Positions 1-9,939 of a stretch of 64,000 nt of DNA are shown here, piece by piece (position 1 is the first letter of the stretch; each line of letters begins with the position of its first letter). This stretch comes from DATGJX01 sp963830545 (lineage in GTDB: Bacteria > Vulcanimicrobiota > Vulcanimicrobiia > Vulcanimicrobiales > Vulcanimicrobiaceae), in contig CAWHMK010000001.1 of NCBI GenBank assembly GCA_963830545.1, positions 496,001 through 560,000 of the forward strand. The letters run 5' to 3'. The notes below the pieces were generated by a model, which was not told where the DNA came from, made no database searches, and saw nothing but the letters and a program-made list of their open reading frames with translations. Position numbers and translations under genes: made by a program.

Positions 1-73
1 ATGAGCGTCTCATAGCGGTAAGGCCAATACGGGACGCTATTAGAGAGCGCGTTGCACAGTTTTGTGACGACGT

Positions 74-775
74 ATGCCGCTCGCTAAGCGCGTAGTCGCC
101 GAGGCGCTCGGTACGGCGCTATTGCTAGCGTGCATCGTCGGTTCGGGCATCATGGGACAACGCCTCGCCGGCGGAAACGTTGCCGTAGCGCTGCTCGCGA
201 ATTCAATCGCTACCGGCTGCGTCCTGGTATGCCTGATCGCGGCGTTCGGGCAGATCTCGGGCGCGCATTTCAATCCGGCCGTTACGATTGCCGACGCAGT
301 CCAAGGCGGTCTAAGGTGGCACGAAGTGCCGCCGTACGTCGCCGCCCAAATCGTCGGAGCCATTCTCGGTGTAGCGACAGCGAATACCATGTTCGGTTTG
401 CCGCCGTTCTTCGCTTCCCACCATGCGCGCAGCGGCAGCGCACTTCTCTTGAGCGAATTCGTTGCGACGTTCGGCCTCCTTGCCGTTATTTGGGGATGTG
501 TGCGGTTTCGCAGTACCGTCGTCCCATTCGCCGTTGCCGGCTATATCGTCGCAGCGTATTGGTTTACGTCTTCGACGTCGTTTGCAAACCCGGCCGTCAC
601 GATTGCTCGCTCACTTTCCGACACATTTGCGGGTATCCGGCCAAATGACGTGGCGCCGTTTATCGTCGTGCAACTGATCGGTGCGATCAGTGCAACGGTG
701 CTGTTCGGCTGGCTCATCCCCATCAGAAAGCGCGAAGCCGAGGCGGTTCTCGTTCCTCAACGAGTCCCCCGCTAG
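74..775 (+). CDS. MIP family aquaporin/glycerol facilitator
   Basis: A 233-residue polytopic membrane protein of the major intrinsic protein family, moving water or small neutral solutes across the inner membrane. Both signature half-helix motifs are visible: NPA at residues 67-69 (in GAHFNPAVT) and a second NPA at 172-174 (in SFANPAVT). Six hydrophobic segments fit the usual fold, and the length is normal for bacterial members. The ATG at 74 is the first start after the window edge. Whether it carries water, glycerol or arsenite cannot be read from the sequence. Confidence 0.93.
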   Translation: MPLAKRVVAEALGTALLLACIVGSGIMGQRLAGGNVAVALLANSIATGCVLVCLIAAFGQISGAHFNPAVTIADAVQGGLRWHEVPPYVAAQIVGAILGVATANTMFGLPPFFASHHARSGSALLLSEFVATFGLLAVIWGCVRFRSTVVPFAVAGYIVAAYWFTSSTSFANPAVTIARSLSDTFAGIRPNDVAPFIVVQLIGAISATVLFGWLIPIRKREAEAVLVPQRVPR

Positions 776-783
776 GGCGGCAG

Positions 784-1173
784 CTATTGCGCAAGTGCCA
801 CGGCGCCATTGAGTCCCACATGGAGCACGGTAAGAAACGCGATCGCCCAAAACAGCATGGTGTGCCATCGGCGAAGGAATCTGCGATACACGCCGGGCGA
901 TTGCAAATTCGTACCCACAAACACTTGTAAGCAAATGCCGACCGTTGCGAGGCTAGCGCACCAGATGCCATTCGCATTCGCTCCGGACGTCGACGGCATT
1001 GAAAGCAGCATATGCACGAGCGCACATCCCAGCGCGACGTAGCCCAAGACGTAATGCGGCCGTAATCGTACAGAAAAGATGCCCGCGCCCCAGCGACGCA
1101 GTATCCATCCCGCGCACGCGCTCGTCGGAACGAGCCCCAGGGCGGTCCAGGCGGCGAGATCCGACGGATCCAG
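784..1173 (-). CDS. Small four-helix membrane protein with two His-x13-His pairs (putative haem b cytochrome)
   Basis: Four hydrophobic helices in about 129 residues. Helix 2 carries His40 and His54 and helix 4 carries His104 and His118, both pairs 14 residues apart. Two such pairs on two helices are the arrangement that binds two b haems in ferric-reductase and YedZ-like membrane cytochromes; haem binding here is inferred. The start is uncertain: the frame is open up to about 1216, a TTG at 1047 would lose His40, and a CTG at 1173 overlapping the end of the upstream gene fits best. It is probably co-transcribed with the secreted protein upstream. Confidence 0.55.
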   Translation of the reverse strand: MDPSDLAAWTALGLVPTSACAGWILRRWGAGIFSVRLRPHYVLGYVALGCALVHMLLSMPSTSGANANGIWCASLATVGICLQVFVGTNLQSPGVYRRFLRRWHTMLFWAIAFLTVLHVGLNGAVALAQ

Positions 1174-1174
1174 A

Positions 1175-1579
1175 CTACTGCACCCTGACGAAGCGCGTAT
1201 CCACGACGGCTTGTTTCACGTCGACGTGGCCGGGCCGGGTGACTACACCGTACACAAAAAGCACCGCTCCGGGCACGATGTCCCGGGCGGTTCCCATAAT
1301 CACGGGCGTACCATCGGGATAATACAGCGTAACGCGAATCGCCGTCGCTTTCGAAAGCGCGTCCGTTTCGTGCTCGAGCAGCTGCGCAAAAAGTGTATTA
1401 CGTTTGATCGCGGTCACGCGTACCGCTATCTGTACGCTCTGTCCGGCTACCGCTCGCGCGAACTGCTGCGGCGACATGGGGACGGGCGGTTTATGCGCCA
1501 TCATCTGAGCGCCGGCGAACTGCGTGTCGGCAAAAGCGATCGCGCTCGCAAGTATAAGAAGGCGAAATGCGTACTTCAT
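1175..1579 (-). CDS. Secreted protein of unknown function (OB-fold-like length)
   Basis: About 134 residues. I chose the ATG at 1579 because the following residues form a signal peptide (MKYAFRLLILASAIAFA, with a likely cleavage near AGAQ); a longer frame starts at 1630. The mature part contains alternating beta-type sequence around VQIAVRVTAI and GAVLFVYGVV, which resembles a small beta barrel, but I do not recognise the family. It directly precedes the putative membrane cytochrome, with the two genes abutting, so a shared periplasmic redox role is possible but unproven. Confidence 0.6.
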   Translation of the reverse strand: MKYAFRLLILASAIAFADTQFAGAQMMAHKPPVPMSPQQFARAVAGQSVQIAVRVTAIKRNTLFAQLLEHETDALSKATAIRVTLYYPDGTPVIMGTARDIVPGAVLFVYGVVTRPGHVDVKQAVVDTRFVRVQ

Positions 1580-1703
1580 GCTGTGAGAATACGCCGCCGC
1601 TACGCCGGTAAAAAGGCCCATGCCGGGCAAAATTACTACATTCTGAAGTAATTTATCACCCGGTGCTGCAGCCGAACGGGCGCCTTGCGGAAAAGGAAGT
1701 CGC

Positions 1704-4700
1704 GTGCCGGTTACGCGCTACTGTCTGAAAAACCCGATACCCGTAACGCTCTTTTTTGCCTTTATTTCGCTGCTGGGGTTGCTCGCGCTCGCGCGCATGG
1801 GGCGCAGTACCCTGCCGCCGGTTTCACTTCCGGTAGTGAGCATCACGGCAAACTATCCCGGTGCCGGAGCCAGCGAAATCGAGCGGCTCGTCATCGAACC
1901 GATCGAAGATCAGCTGAACGGTTTGCCGGATCTTTCGCGCATCTCGGCGTCGGCACAAAACGGCGTGGCCGAGCTCATCGTTCAGTTTCGGTTCGGCAGC
2001 AACGTCGACGTCGATCGCGATAATGCCCAGCAAGCCGTGGATGCCGCTCGGACCAATCTTCCCGTGGATCTCGTACCCCCGGTCGTCGGCAAAGACGATC
2101 CGACGCAAGCGCCGGTATTCGAAGAGGCGATCAGCTCCGCGCTGATTTCGGATGCCGCGATTTCCGAGGTGCTCTCGCACCGGCTCGAGCCGGCGCTGCG
2201 GGCCACAGCGGGCGTCGGTACCGTGCTCATCAGCGGGGCGCAAACCCGTCAGTTTACGATACGGCCGCGCAACGGCGCCATGGATGCGTTGCACGCAACC
2301 GCACTGGATCTCTTCCGCGCTGCAGCCGCGAGCAACGACGTGTTTCCGGGCGGCGTGCTCCGTAGTCCAATCGCGGAACCGGTGATTGGGATCAACGCCG
2401 CCGCGACGTCGCCGCGCGATCTGGAAAACGCTCCGGTTGCAGTTGCCGGTAATCCGTCCGTACGCATCGGCGATCTCGCGGACGTGCAAGACGGCTATGC
2501 CGAGGCAAGTACGATATCGCGCATCGACGGCGATCCTGCAGCGATCATCTCCGTGTCGAACGCACCGGGTTTCGATTCGCTGCGCACGATCGCAAACGTG
2601 CGAAAAACATTTCGGAGGCTGGCCTCGGAGTATCCGGCTATTCGTTTTGAAGAAATTCGTACGGACGAATCCGCCACGAATGCCGCTATTGCGGGCGTGC
2701 TGCAAACGCTCGGTGAGGGTGTCGTCCTCACGGTGCTCGTCATGCTGCTATTTCTCCACGCTTGGCGAAGTGCGGCCATTGCCGCCATCGCGATTCCAAC
2801 TTCCCTGTGCGCAGCGTTCGCGGCGATGTGGGCGCTCGGCTTCACGCTGAACGTGCTTTCGCTGATGGGACTCTCGTTGACCATCGGCATTCTCGTGGAC
2901 GATTCGATCGTCATCATCGAAGCCATCGCGCGTTATGCGAAAAGCCTGCGTTCGCCGGATGAGGCGGCCTTGGCGGGGCGGCGCGAAATCGGCGGTGCCG
3001 CGGTGGCGATCACGCTGGTCGACGTGGCGGTATTTGCGCCCATCGCGTCGATGAGCGGCATCATCGGGGAGTTCATGCGCGAATTCGGGTTGGTGATCGT
3101 TTTCGCGACGGTCTTTTCGCTGCTCGTATCGTTCACCATCACGCCGCTGCTCACGGCGCGCTGGGCGATCGCGCAGCACTCGAATGGACTCGACGGCATA
3201 CGCTTTTCCGAAATTCTTGCGGCGCTCCGCGCGCGCGCACGCACGTTTCCGTGGACCTTTCGCACCCGGGCGGCACTGACGGCATTTGCCGTTTGGCACA
3301 CGGCAATTAACGCGTTCGGACGCTGCGAGGCCGTCGTTGCCGCTCGCTATGCTCGCGTATGGCTACCATGGGCCTGGAGAAAGCGCGTACCGGTGCTGAT
3401 TTTCGCGGGAATTCTTTGCGCCATGCCGCTCGGGCTGCTTATCGCGGGCGCAATCCCCGCCGAGTTCTCGCCGCCGATCAATCGCGGCGTAAGTACCGTG
3501 GATATTATCATGCCGCCCGGTACGCCGCTTGCGGTTACCGATGCAGCGGCGCGAAAACTCACCAACGCGCTCTTGGACGACCCGGCGATTCGCCACATCG
3601 AGTCGACTGCCGGACGGGCGTTCAACGGCACATCCGACGTCTTCGCCGCGAACGTCGGCGCAGCTCGCCGTCGTACTTGCCGATCCCACGGCGTCGGGAG
3701 GCGGCGTCGCTGAGCAGGTGAAACGGCTGCAGTATTTGGTTCCGGCGGCATCTCTTGCGGGAGCGGGAAAAGGCATGGGCGGAGCGGCACCGGTAAGCTG
3801 ATAGCATTGGCGGCGATCCCGGCGCCGTCGACGTCGCGGCCGATCGCATCGCCGATGCGCTGCGTGCAAATCCGAACGCAACCGATGTGCGCACGAGCGC
3901 GCTCGGCCTCGCGCCGTACGTGCAAATCGCGATCGACCCGGAGAAAGCGCGGCTGCTCAACGTCTCCGTCGACGATGCTGCGCAGACGGCACGCCTCGCC
4001 ACCGGTGGAGCGATCGCCTCGAAAGCGCGCCTGCCGTCGGGACTGGTCGACGTCGTCGTGCAGGCGGATGGCGCCGAACGCGGCAATCTGGAACTCGTGC
4101 GCCGGCAACTGGTCCGCAGCATCGACGGCCGGTTGATTCCGCTCGGGGATATCGCCGAGATCCGTTCAATGAAACAGCCGGTCGTGATCGAGCGTGAAGA
4201 CGGACGCCGTATCGTGACCGTCAGTGCAAATCCTATTGACGGCGTGCCGATTAGCGTACTGACGTCGGAGTCTGTCTCGTAGATTTCGCGAACCGGGGTT
4301 CCTGCCGGAAGGCGCGGGCATCGAGCCACGCGGCGACGTGGAACAGTTTCTCGACACGGTTAGCCGCGTGTTCGCAGCGTTTGCCATTTCGCTGCTGTGC
4401 GTCTACGTAATCCTTGCCGTGCTCTACCGCAGCTACACGGTGCCACTCATCATCATGCTGACGGTGCCGCTCGCGTCCGTGGGAGCGCTGGGGATGCTCT
4501 TCGCCCTCAACCTGCTGAAGAACGTCTTTCCCGACGCTTCGGTGCTGCAGTTCCAAACGCTCAATCTGTACTCGATGCTCGGCATCGTCATGCTCGTCGG
4601 CCTGGTTGCAAAAAACGGCATTTTGCTCGTGGAGTACGCAGAGCGCGGCGTGCGCGGGGGCGAAGCCGCCTACGATGCGATGCTTCAAGCGGCGCAAACG

Positions 4701-4931
4701 CGATTTCGGCCGATCCTCATGACGACGCTGGCGATGATCGCCGGGATGCTGCCGCTTGCGCTCGGGCACACGATCGGCGCCGAGTACCGGCGCGCGCTCG
4801 GCACGGTCGTGATCGGCGGACTTTCCACCTCGCTGCTGCTTACGCTTTTCGTCGTTCCCGTCGTGTACTTGGCGTACTATCAGCGCATGAAGACAGCGAG
4901 GAAGAGATGGATAAGCGCCGCAACGGGCTGA
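1704..4931 (+). CDS. RND family efflux permease (AcrB/MexB type), frameshifted
   Basis: About 1,075 residues when the frames are joined, the normal length of an inner-membrane proton-driven efflux pump. The GTG at 1704 follows AAAAGGAAG. The N-terminal part has the usual TM1 and porter domain (YPGAGASEIERLVIEPIED), then TM2-6 with GILVDDSIVIIEAI, where the paired Asp residues of TM4 sit. The frame changes near 3650 and between 3800 and 3890, then again between 4280 and 4338. The last part (MLGIVMLVGLVAKNGILLVE) is TM10-12. No membrane-fusion protein or TolC homologue lies next to it. It overlaps the PadR gene by 25 bases. Confidence 0.9.
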
Positions 4932-5488
4932 AGCGTATCGACTCCGGACGAGAATTGCTGGTGCTCGGCATCGTTCGGCGCCAGCCGCTCTCCGCGTACG
5001 CGATCGATCGTGCGGTTCGCAATCATACCGCACTATATCGCGGGCTTGGGCAAGGAAATGTTTACGACTTCGTGGGCCGGCTTGCCGATGCGGGATATCT
5101 GGGCCGGCGCAGCGCCAAAGCCAAGCGCGGACCCGCACCGTCGAAAGTCGTCTACCATTTAACGACGAAAGGCGAAGAGCATTTTCAGGATGTATTGAAC
5201 GCGGTCATTAAAGACACGGAAGCGAGCGCGTCTGCTCTCGAAATTGCACTCGTCCTGCTCGGACAGTTATCCCGCGCCGAAGCGATACGCATGCTCGTGC
5301 GGCGATCGAAAGAACTTACCGCTCACGAGCAGCGCCTGAAGCGGCTCTTCGGTGAATCCCCGTCACGTTCGGGTCCCGCGAAACTTGCAAATGCACACGC
5401 GGTCGCGCGCCTGGAAGGCGAAGAACGCTTCGTACGCGAGATTCTGCGTCTGGTTGAGAACCGCCGATGGCATGCGGAGTGGGCATGA
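4907..5488 (+). CDS. PadR family transcriptional regulator
   Basis: 193 residues. The ATG at 4907 is preceded by GCGAGGAAG and lies inside the end of the pump gene; a longer open frame upstream only mirrors that gene. The N-terminal 90 residues are a PadR winged helix (LLVLGIVRRQPLSAYAIDRA, then YDFVGRLADAGYLGRR), and the C-terminal helices are the dimerisation arm. PadR proteins repress drug pumps and are relieved by ligand, so this one most likely controls the overlapping RND pump. Confidence 0.88.
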   Translation: MDKRRNGLKRIDSGRELLVLGIVRRQPLSAYAIDRAVRNHTALYRGLGQGNVYDFVGRLADAGYLGRRSAKAKRGPAPSKVVYHLTTKGEEHFQDVLNAVIKDTEASASALEIALVLLGQLSRAEAIRMLVRRSKELTAHEQRLKRLFGESPSRSGPAKLANAHAVARLEGEERFVREILRLVENRRWHAEWA

Positions 5489-5510
5489 GCGCCGCATCCG
5501 CCATGCGATA

Positions 5511-7587
5511 TCACGTTCCTTTGTCGGCTCCGATGTAGCGAATGAGTTTGAGCAGCACGTCGTGCTGGGTGTTCAGTTGGTTCGGCGTACCGTAAGCGAA
5601 GTAAAGCTCGGCGCCGTGGAAGCGGCGGTAGTAGGCTAGCGAAAAGTTCGTCGCGTCGATGAACTGCGGTGTATTGAAGAATGTGGGCCCGGTGCCGACG
5701 ATCTTGCGCCAGCCGAGCGCAAGCGACTGGCCCGGTGCGATTTGGTAAGCGAAACTCACGCGCTCCAGCCATTGCTGCAACCGGCCGCCGGCATCCAGAA
5801 AGTCGTCCGTGTGATACGTCTCTAGCGAGAGGGTACCGAAGCGTCGCACGTGCACGGAAGTTTGCAGATCCATGCTGCGCAAATTGCCGTCGCCGAAGCG
5901 CCCGACGTTGTAGGTAATACTCGAGGGCGCCGAGGTATTCTGCCCGTACGCCAGTTGAATACCGTTTTGATTGGTCAGTCCGCCCGGCGAGTTCGGAAAA
6001 CGCAGATATTCGGAGCCGGTCGTCACCTGCAAATAGAATTGATTGCGCGTGGTGACACTCAGGTACAGGCTATCGTACGCGTAATTCTCGTTTCCGGTGT
6101 GATCGACGTAACGCGCATAATCGATCGAGGGCTGAATGCTCTGAATGAAAGCGTGAGGCCCGTTGTCGAACTCGCGGAAGAGATACACCGACGGCCCTTT
6201 GACGTCGTTGATTTGGTTGAACGCATCCGGCGGCGCGTACTCGCTGCCGACGTCGTGCCACGCTGCAAAGAAGCCGGATTTAGGCGTGAAGAAATTTATT
6301 CCGTATTCGCTGTAGCGGCCTTCGTTCGGCGAAGGAACCTGCGACCCCGATTCGTTTCCGAGCGTGACGTACGTGCTGAAGTTGTGAGCGTTCCCCACGA
6401 CGCCTTGGATGTAGTTGGTGCGGTCGTGCAGTCCGGGCATGTCGACACCGACGCCTTGGTAGATGAATTCATCGTGGTGGTTGGGCGTTTTCCAATAGAA
6501 CGTTTGCGCCGTATCGTTTCGCTGGTTTCCGACCGCATCGAAACCGGCGAAGGCGAAGGTGCCTTGCGTCCCTTCGATGGCATAGCCGTCGCGCGGCGTA
6601 GGAATCTCGGGCGTGTAGAGCAGCGGCCAGTTCAAGCAGTCGTTACAGTTAAAGTCGTTATAGTAGTTGGCGCCTTGTGTGAAGAACGGGCGAACTTCCT
6701 GATAGCGCCGCTGAAAAGCAGTCGGCGAGATGCTTTGCTGATCCAGCTCGACGTTGGAGTAATCGGGGTGAAACGTCGCGACGAATGAGGCTGTGGGTGC
6801 GATTGGCAGCGCGACGTCTGCGCCGGCACGCGATGTGGATAGACCCGAAGCGTTGGATCCGTATTCGCCCAATCCGTAGAGAGCGATGCGTGGTTTGGTG
6901 CGCGTGGTGCGCGACGCTATCGCCATCGCATTCAGGTATCCGGCGTAGATGCTCGTATCCGCGCTGCCGGCAGCGGGATCGTGCGCCCACTCCAGCGTTT
7001 GGTTGCTCGCGCGAATCGTGCGTGCGAATTGGATACGCCAATTGGAGCGCCCGTCGCCGCGAATGACGTCGAGCGGAATCCGCTCGGTTACGACGTAACC
7101 GGCGGAAGACGTCGACGCGGCCGCCTCCCACGTGGGCGCGAATGCGGTGTTCTCCGTCGAGAAGGCGTAGCGCGTGCCCATCGCATTGGCTTCGAACCCG
7201 TATTCGTTGCCCGTATTACCCGTCGGCCACAGGTAGACCATGACGGCGTCGTCGCTGGAGAGTCCCTGATCGTTGGTTTGCTGCGTTGCCGTAATCGGTT
7301 CACGCTGTTTTGCGACAAATGCGACGTACAAAAACTTCGAGTCGACGCAGCAGGTAGGCATCGGTCGGCTCTTCCGCAGCGCGGCGGAAGGTGAAATCCC
7401 AGTCGAGACGCACGTGCGTCGCGGTCTTCCACGCGGGATCGTTCAGCGTGCCGTCAATCTTCGGCGGATGTTGCGCGGCCGGCGCGCTGATGCTGAACGA
7501 GTTCGATTCATCCGCGGCGGCCGTCAGCGCCATACCTAAAAACATAGGTATAAACGCCGAGAAAAACCGCTTACAAGCAACGTTCAT
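5511..7587 (-). CDS. DUF5916-like outer-membrane protein with N-terminal CBM9-type domain, one frameshift
   Basis: About 690 residues. It begins at the ATG 7587 with a signal peptide (ending near ALTAAADE), followed by a domain with the CBM9-like pattern PPKIDGTLNDPAWKTA. The frame shifts near 7360. The rest has DAVMVYLWPTGNTGNEYGFEAN and many amphipathic beta strands to the C-terminus, as in DUF5916 proteins, which are predicted outer-membrane barrels linked to polysaccharide or envelope processes. It starts four bases after the M56 peptidase gene ends, so it is probably the third gene of the BlaI-type operon. Confidence 0.75.
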
Positions 7588-7590
7588 CTT

Positions 7591-9402
7591 CTAGAATCCG
7601 CTGTTGCGCAGGCGAATGATGTCGTCGATCGACGCGCGCGGATTCATGCGGCGTACCTTCGCGACGTACGGCGCATCGACGCCGTTGTCGAAGAGGCGAA
7701 CGATATCGTTTACCGACACGCCCGGCAAACCGGCTGCTTTAAAACCTTGCAGCGTTACGCCGGTCACGCCGTGATCGGCCAGGCGCGTCAGATCTTCGGC
7801 GGAGGCGCGACCGAAGTACGCCGTTGCGGCGGAGATGAGTGACGAAGTTACGCCGTGATCCATCAGGCCGGCCGCATCGTGCGGTGAAATCCCGCGTACT
7901 CCGCTCGCAGTCAACGCATCAATATAGTTGGGAGCGACCCCATGGTCGGCAAGATACACCAGATCTTTCGCGCCGACGTGGCCGAAGTACGACGTCGCGC
8001 TCCGCACGAGTTCCGGCGTGACGCCGTGGTCGCGAATGGCAATCAGATCGTCGACGGAGAGATTGTGCAAGCCGGCCCGATCGAGCGCATCCAGCAGGTC
8101 GCCGGAGCTATTCACGCCGATCCTCGGCACCGTCATGACCGCCGGCGCCATCGGGACGGGAATCATCGCCGTCAATGTAGGCGCGTTGTGCGTTCGAATC
8201 GGATACATTTCCATACGAGCGGCGTTCAGTTGCGAGTGGATCTTCACGACTTGCCGGCGTACTTGCTGCACCTGCGCGTGCATCTGCCGCACCTGCGCGC
8301 GCATCTTCTTCATCTGAACGTGCACCTTTTGCGCTATCGAAGCGGGCGGAGCCGGAACGACGGTTTGGGCGATGACCGGTACTTGAACGCGCAGAACGAT
8401 CATCGCGGCAAGCACGAGCGCAAAGGCGGCCACGAACGCGAAGCGGCGATTCATCCGCAGCGAGTGGCTGACGGCGGAATCCAACAGCACCTCCAAGCGA
8501 TGCATCAACTGCTTGCGTTTGAAAACGAGGCTCGGCACGGGAGCGCCCTTACCTTGCGCCCACTGTGAAAGGCCGGTCAGCATCATCGCGTAGCGCACGC
8601 GGTCGCCCGTGGCGTTCACGGCTGCGTCGTCGCAGATTTGCTCGCGATAGAGCGCAAGTTCGCGAAGCGCGACGCGAACGCCCGGACAGAAGAACGCTAT
8701 GGCTCCGATAAGGCGGTGCAGCACGTTTTGCACGTCGTCGAAGCGCCGCACGTGCTCGCGTTCGTGCAGCACGACGCTGGTGAGTTCCGCACCGTCTTGC
8801 GCCATCAACAGCTCTTCGGGAATCACGATAAGCGCCGGCGCAAAACCTAAGACGCAGGGTGAGCTGAACTCATCTGATGCCGCATACCCGAACGGGCGCC
8901 CGATCTCGCCGGGAATTCGCACCGGCGATTCGATAGGCCTGACGCGCCGACGGGAGAGCAGCATCCGCACGACATCGTGCATCAGCATCGCCAATCGAAA
9001 CAAGGCAATTACCGCCAGCATCGCAAGAATCGCCCACGAGTAACGAAGAACGCTCGCCGCAATCGCAGTAAAGGCCAGTGCGTCATGCTGACGCGCAGCC
9101 GGCCCGAAGTGTCGCAGGTTCACTGCCTCGTGATAGTGAGCTTGTCGAACCACGGCGGAGCCCGTCGGGACACTCACCACGTTCGAAGGCGCATGCTGCA
9201 CCACCACATACGGTTTGGTTGCAAAGGCATAGTTTGCAGCCGGCAACAACACGGCGATTCCCAGCAACACGCTCCAGACCGCAAACATCGTCGCCGCATT
9301 CAAGCGGCGGAACATGCGGAACGCGAGCAGCGCGAGCAAGCATAACGCGCCACCTTGCCATGCGCCATTGAACAATGCCGTGAGCAGTAACGCGGCGTTC
9401 AT
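7591..9402 (-). CDS. M56 family (BlaR1/MecR1-type) membrane metallopeptidase with C-terminal DHGV repeats
   Basis: 603 residues. Four or five helices lie in the first 350. The zinc motif HEREH is at 213-217, with the downstream acidic motif EQICDDA at 254-260, so the protease looks intact. After the last helix (about 325-345) there is a coiled coil rich in Lys, Gln and Val, then at least five repeats with the core (I/L)xDHGV. There is no penicillin-binding sensor domain, so this is not a beta-lactam sensor in the strict sense; the repeats may be the sensor. It overlaps the BlaI-type repressor gene by four bases, the standard sensor-protease and repressor pair. Confidence 0.88.
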   Translation of the reverse strand: MNAALLLTALFNGAWQGGALCLLALLAFRMFRRLNAATMFAVWSVLLGIAVLLPAANYAFATKPYVVVQHAPSNVVSVPTGSAVVRQAHYHEAVNLRHFGPAARQHDALAFTAIAASVLRYSWAILAMLAVIALFRLAMLMHDVVRMLLSRRRVRPIESPVRIPGEIGRPFGYAASDEFSSPCVLGFAPALIVIPEELLMAQDGAELTSVVLHEREHVRRFDDVQNVLHRLIGAIAFFCPGVRVALRELALYREQICDDAAVNATGDRVRYAMMLTGLSQWAQGKGAPVPSLVFKRKQLMHRLEVLLDSAVSHSLRMNRRFAFVAAFALVLAAMIVLRVQVPVIAQTVVPAPPASIAQKVHVQMKKMRAQVRQMHAQVQQVRRQVVKIHSQLNAARMEMYPIRTHNAPTLTAMIPVPMAPAVMTVPRIGVNSSGDLLDALDRAGLHNLSVDDLIAIRDHGVTPELVRSATSYFGHVGAKDLVYLADHGVAPNYIDALTASGVRGISPHDAAGLMDHGVTSSLISAATAYFGRASAEDLTRLADHGVTGVTLQGFKAAGLPGVSVNDIVRLFDNGVDAPYVAKVRRMNPRASIDDIIRLRNSGF

Positions 9403-9803
9403 TTTGGGCTCTCCGAATCGGCGATGAGTTTGCGAATGTGCCGCAATTCCTCGGGCGAGAGTTTTTCGCTCTGCAGCAGATTCAGCGCGAGCGCTCCCGG
9501 CGAACCGTAGAAGCGCCGCACAACGCTCTGCACCGCCGTGCGCGACGCGGCGGCTTTATCGACCACCGGAAAGTACCGAAACGCGCGTCCCTCTTCGGTG
9601 TGACGCACGTAGCCCTTTTGTTCGAGGATGCGCAGCATCGTCTGCACGGTGTTGAAGGCGAGCGGTTTAGGACTTTTCACCGCTGCAAGCACCTCGCCCA
9701 CGGTCCCGTTGCCGCTGGACCAGAGCACTTCCATAACGCGCTGCTCGACTTCAGTTAGATTCTCGGACTTGGCTCGAGGCAAGGCGCCCTCCGCGTGGTT
9801 CAC
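9399..9803 (-). CDS. BlaI/MecI/CopY family transcriptional repressor
   Basis: 134 residues, typical of the family. The winged helix is LTEVEQRVMEVLWSSGNGTV, then AFNTVQTMLRILEQKGYV. The C-terminal part is the dimerisation helix where BlaR1-type proteases normally cut. The start is a GTG at 9803 that lies in the right half of a perfect palindrome, so the transcript may be nearly leaderless. It precedes the M56 peptidase gene with a four-base overlap and should autoregulate the operon. Confidence 0.92.
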   Translation of the reverse strand: MNHAEGALPRAKSENLTEVEQRVMEVLWSSGNGTVGEVLAAVKSPKPLAFNTVQTMLRILEQKGYVRHTEEGRAFRYFPVVDKAAASRTAVQSVVRRFYGSPGALALNLLQSEKLSPEELRHIRKLIADSESPK

Positions 9804-9817
9804 CTAAAATTTTAGGT
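9802..9817. promoter_or_regulatory. Palindromic operator of the BlaI-type repressor
   Basis: ACCTAAAATTTTAGGT is a perfect 16-base inverted repeat overlapping the GTG start of the repressor gene. Its place and symmetry fit a dimeric winged-helix repressor that blocks its own operon. Confidence 0.75.
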
Positions 9818-9939
9818 CATCATACACCCCCGGTGCTTACCCTGTCTAGGACGGGCACCTCACGAAAAGAATAAAGCCGCCGCCAGACATCGCCCGCCAA
9901 GTTGTTGTGCCCCCACCCAAGCCGAGACAGATGGGCCGG

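Noticed and set aside
4397..4906. N-terminal extension of the PadR protein
   Set aside because: The extension mirrors the RND pump in another frame and has no domain; ATG 4907 has its own strong ribosome site.
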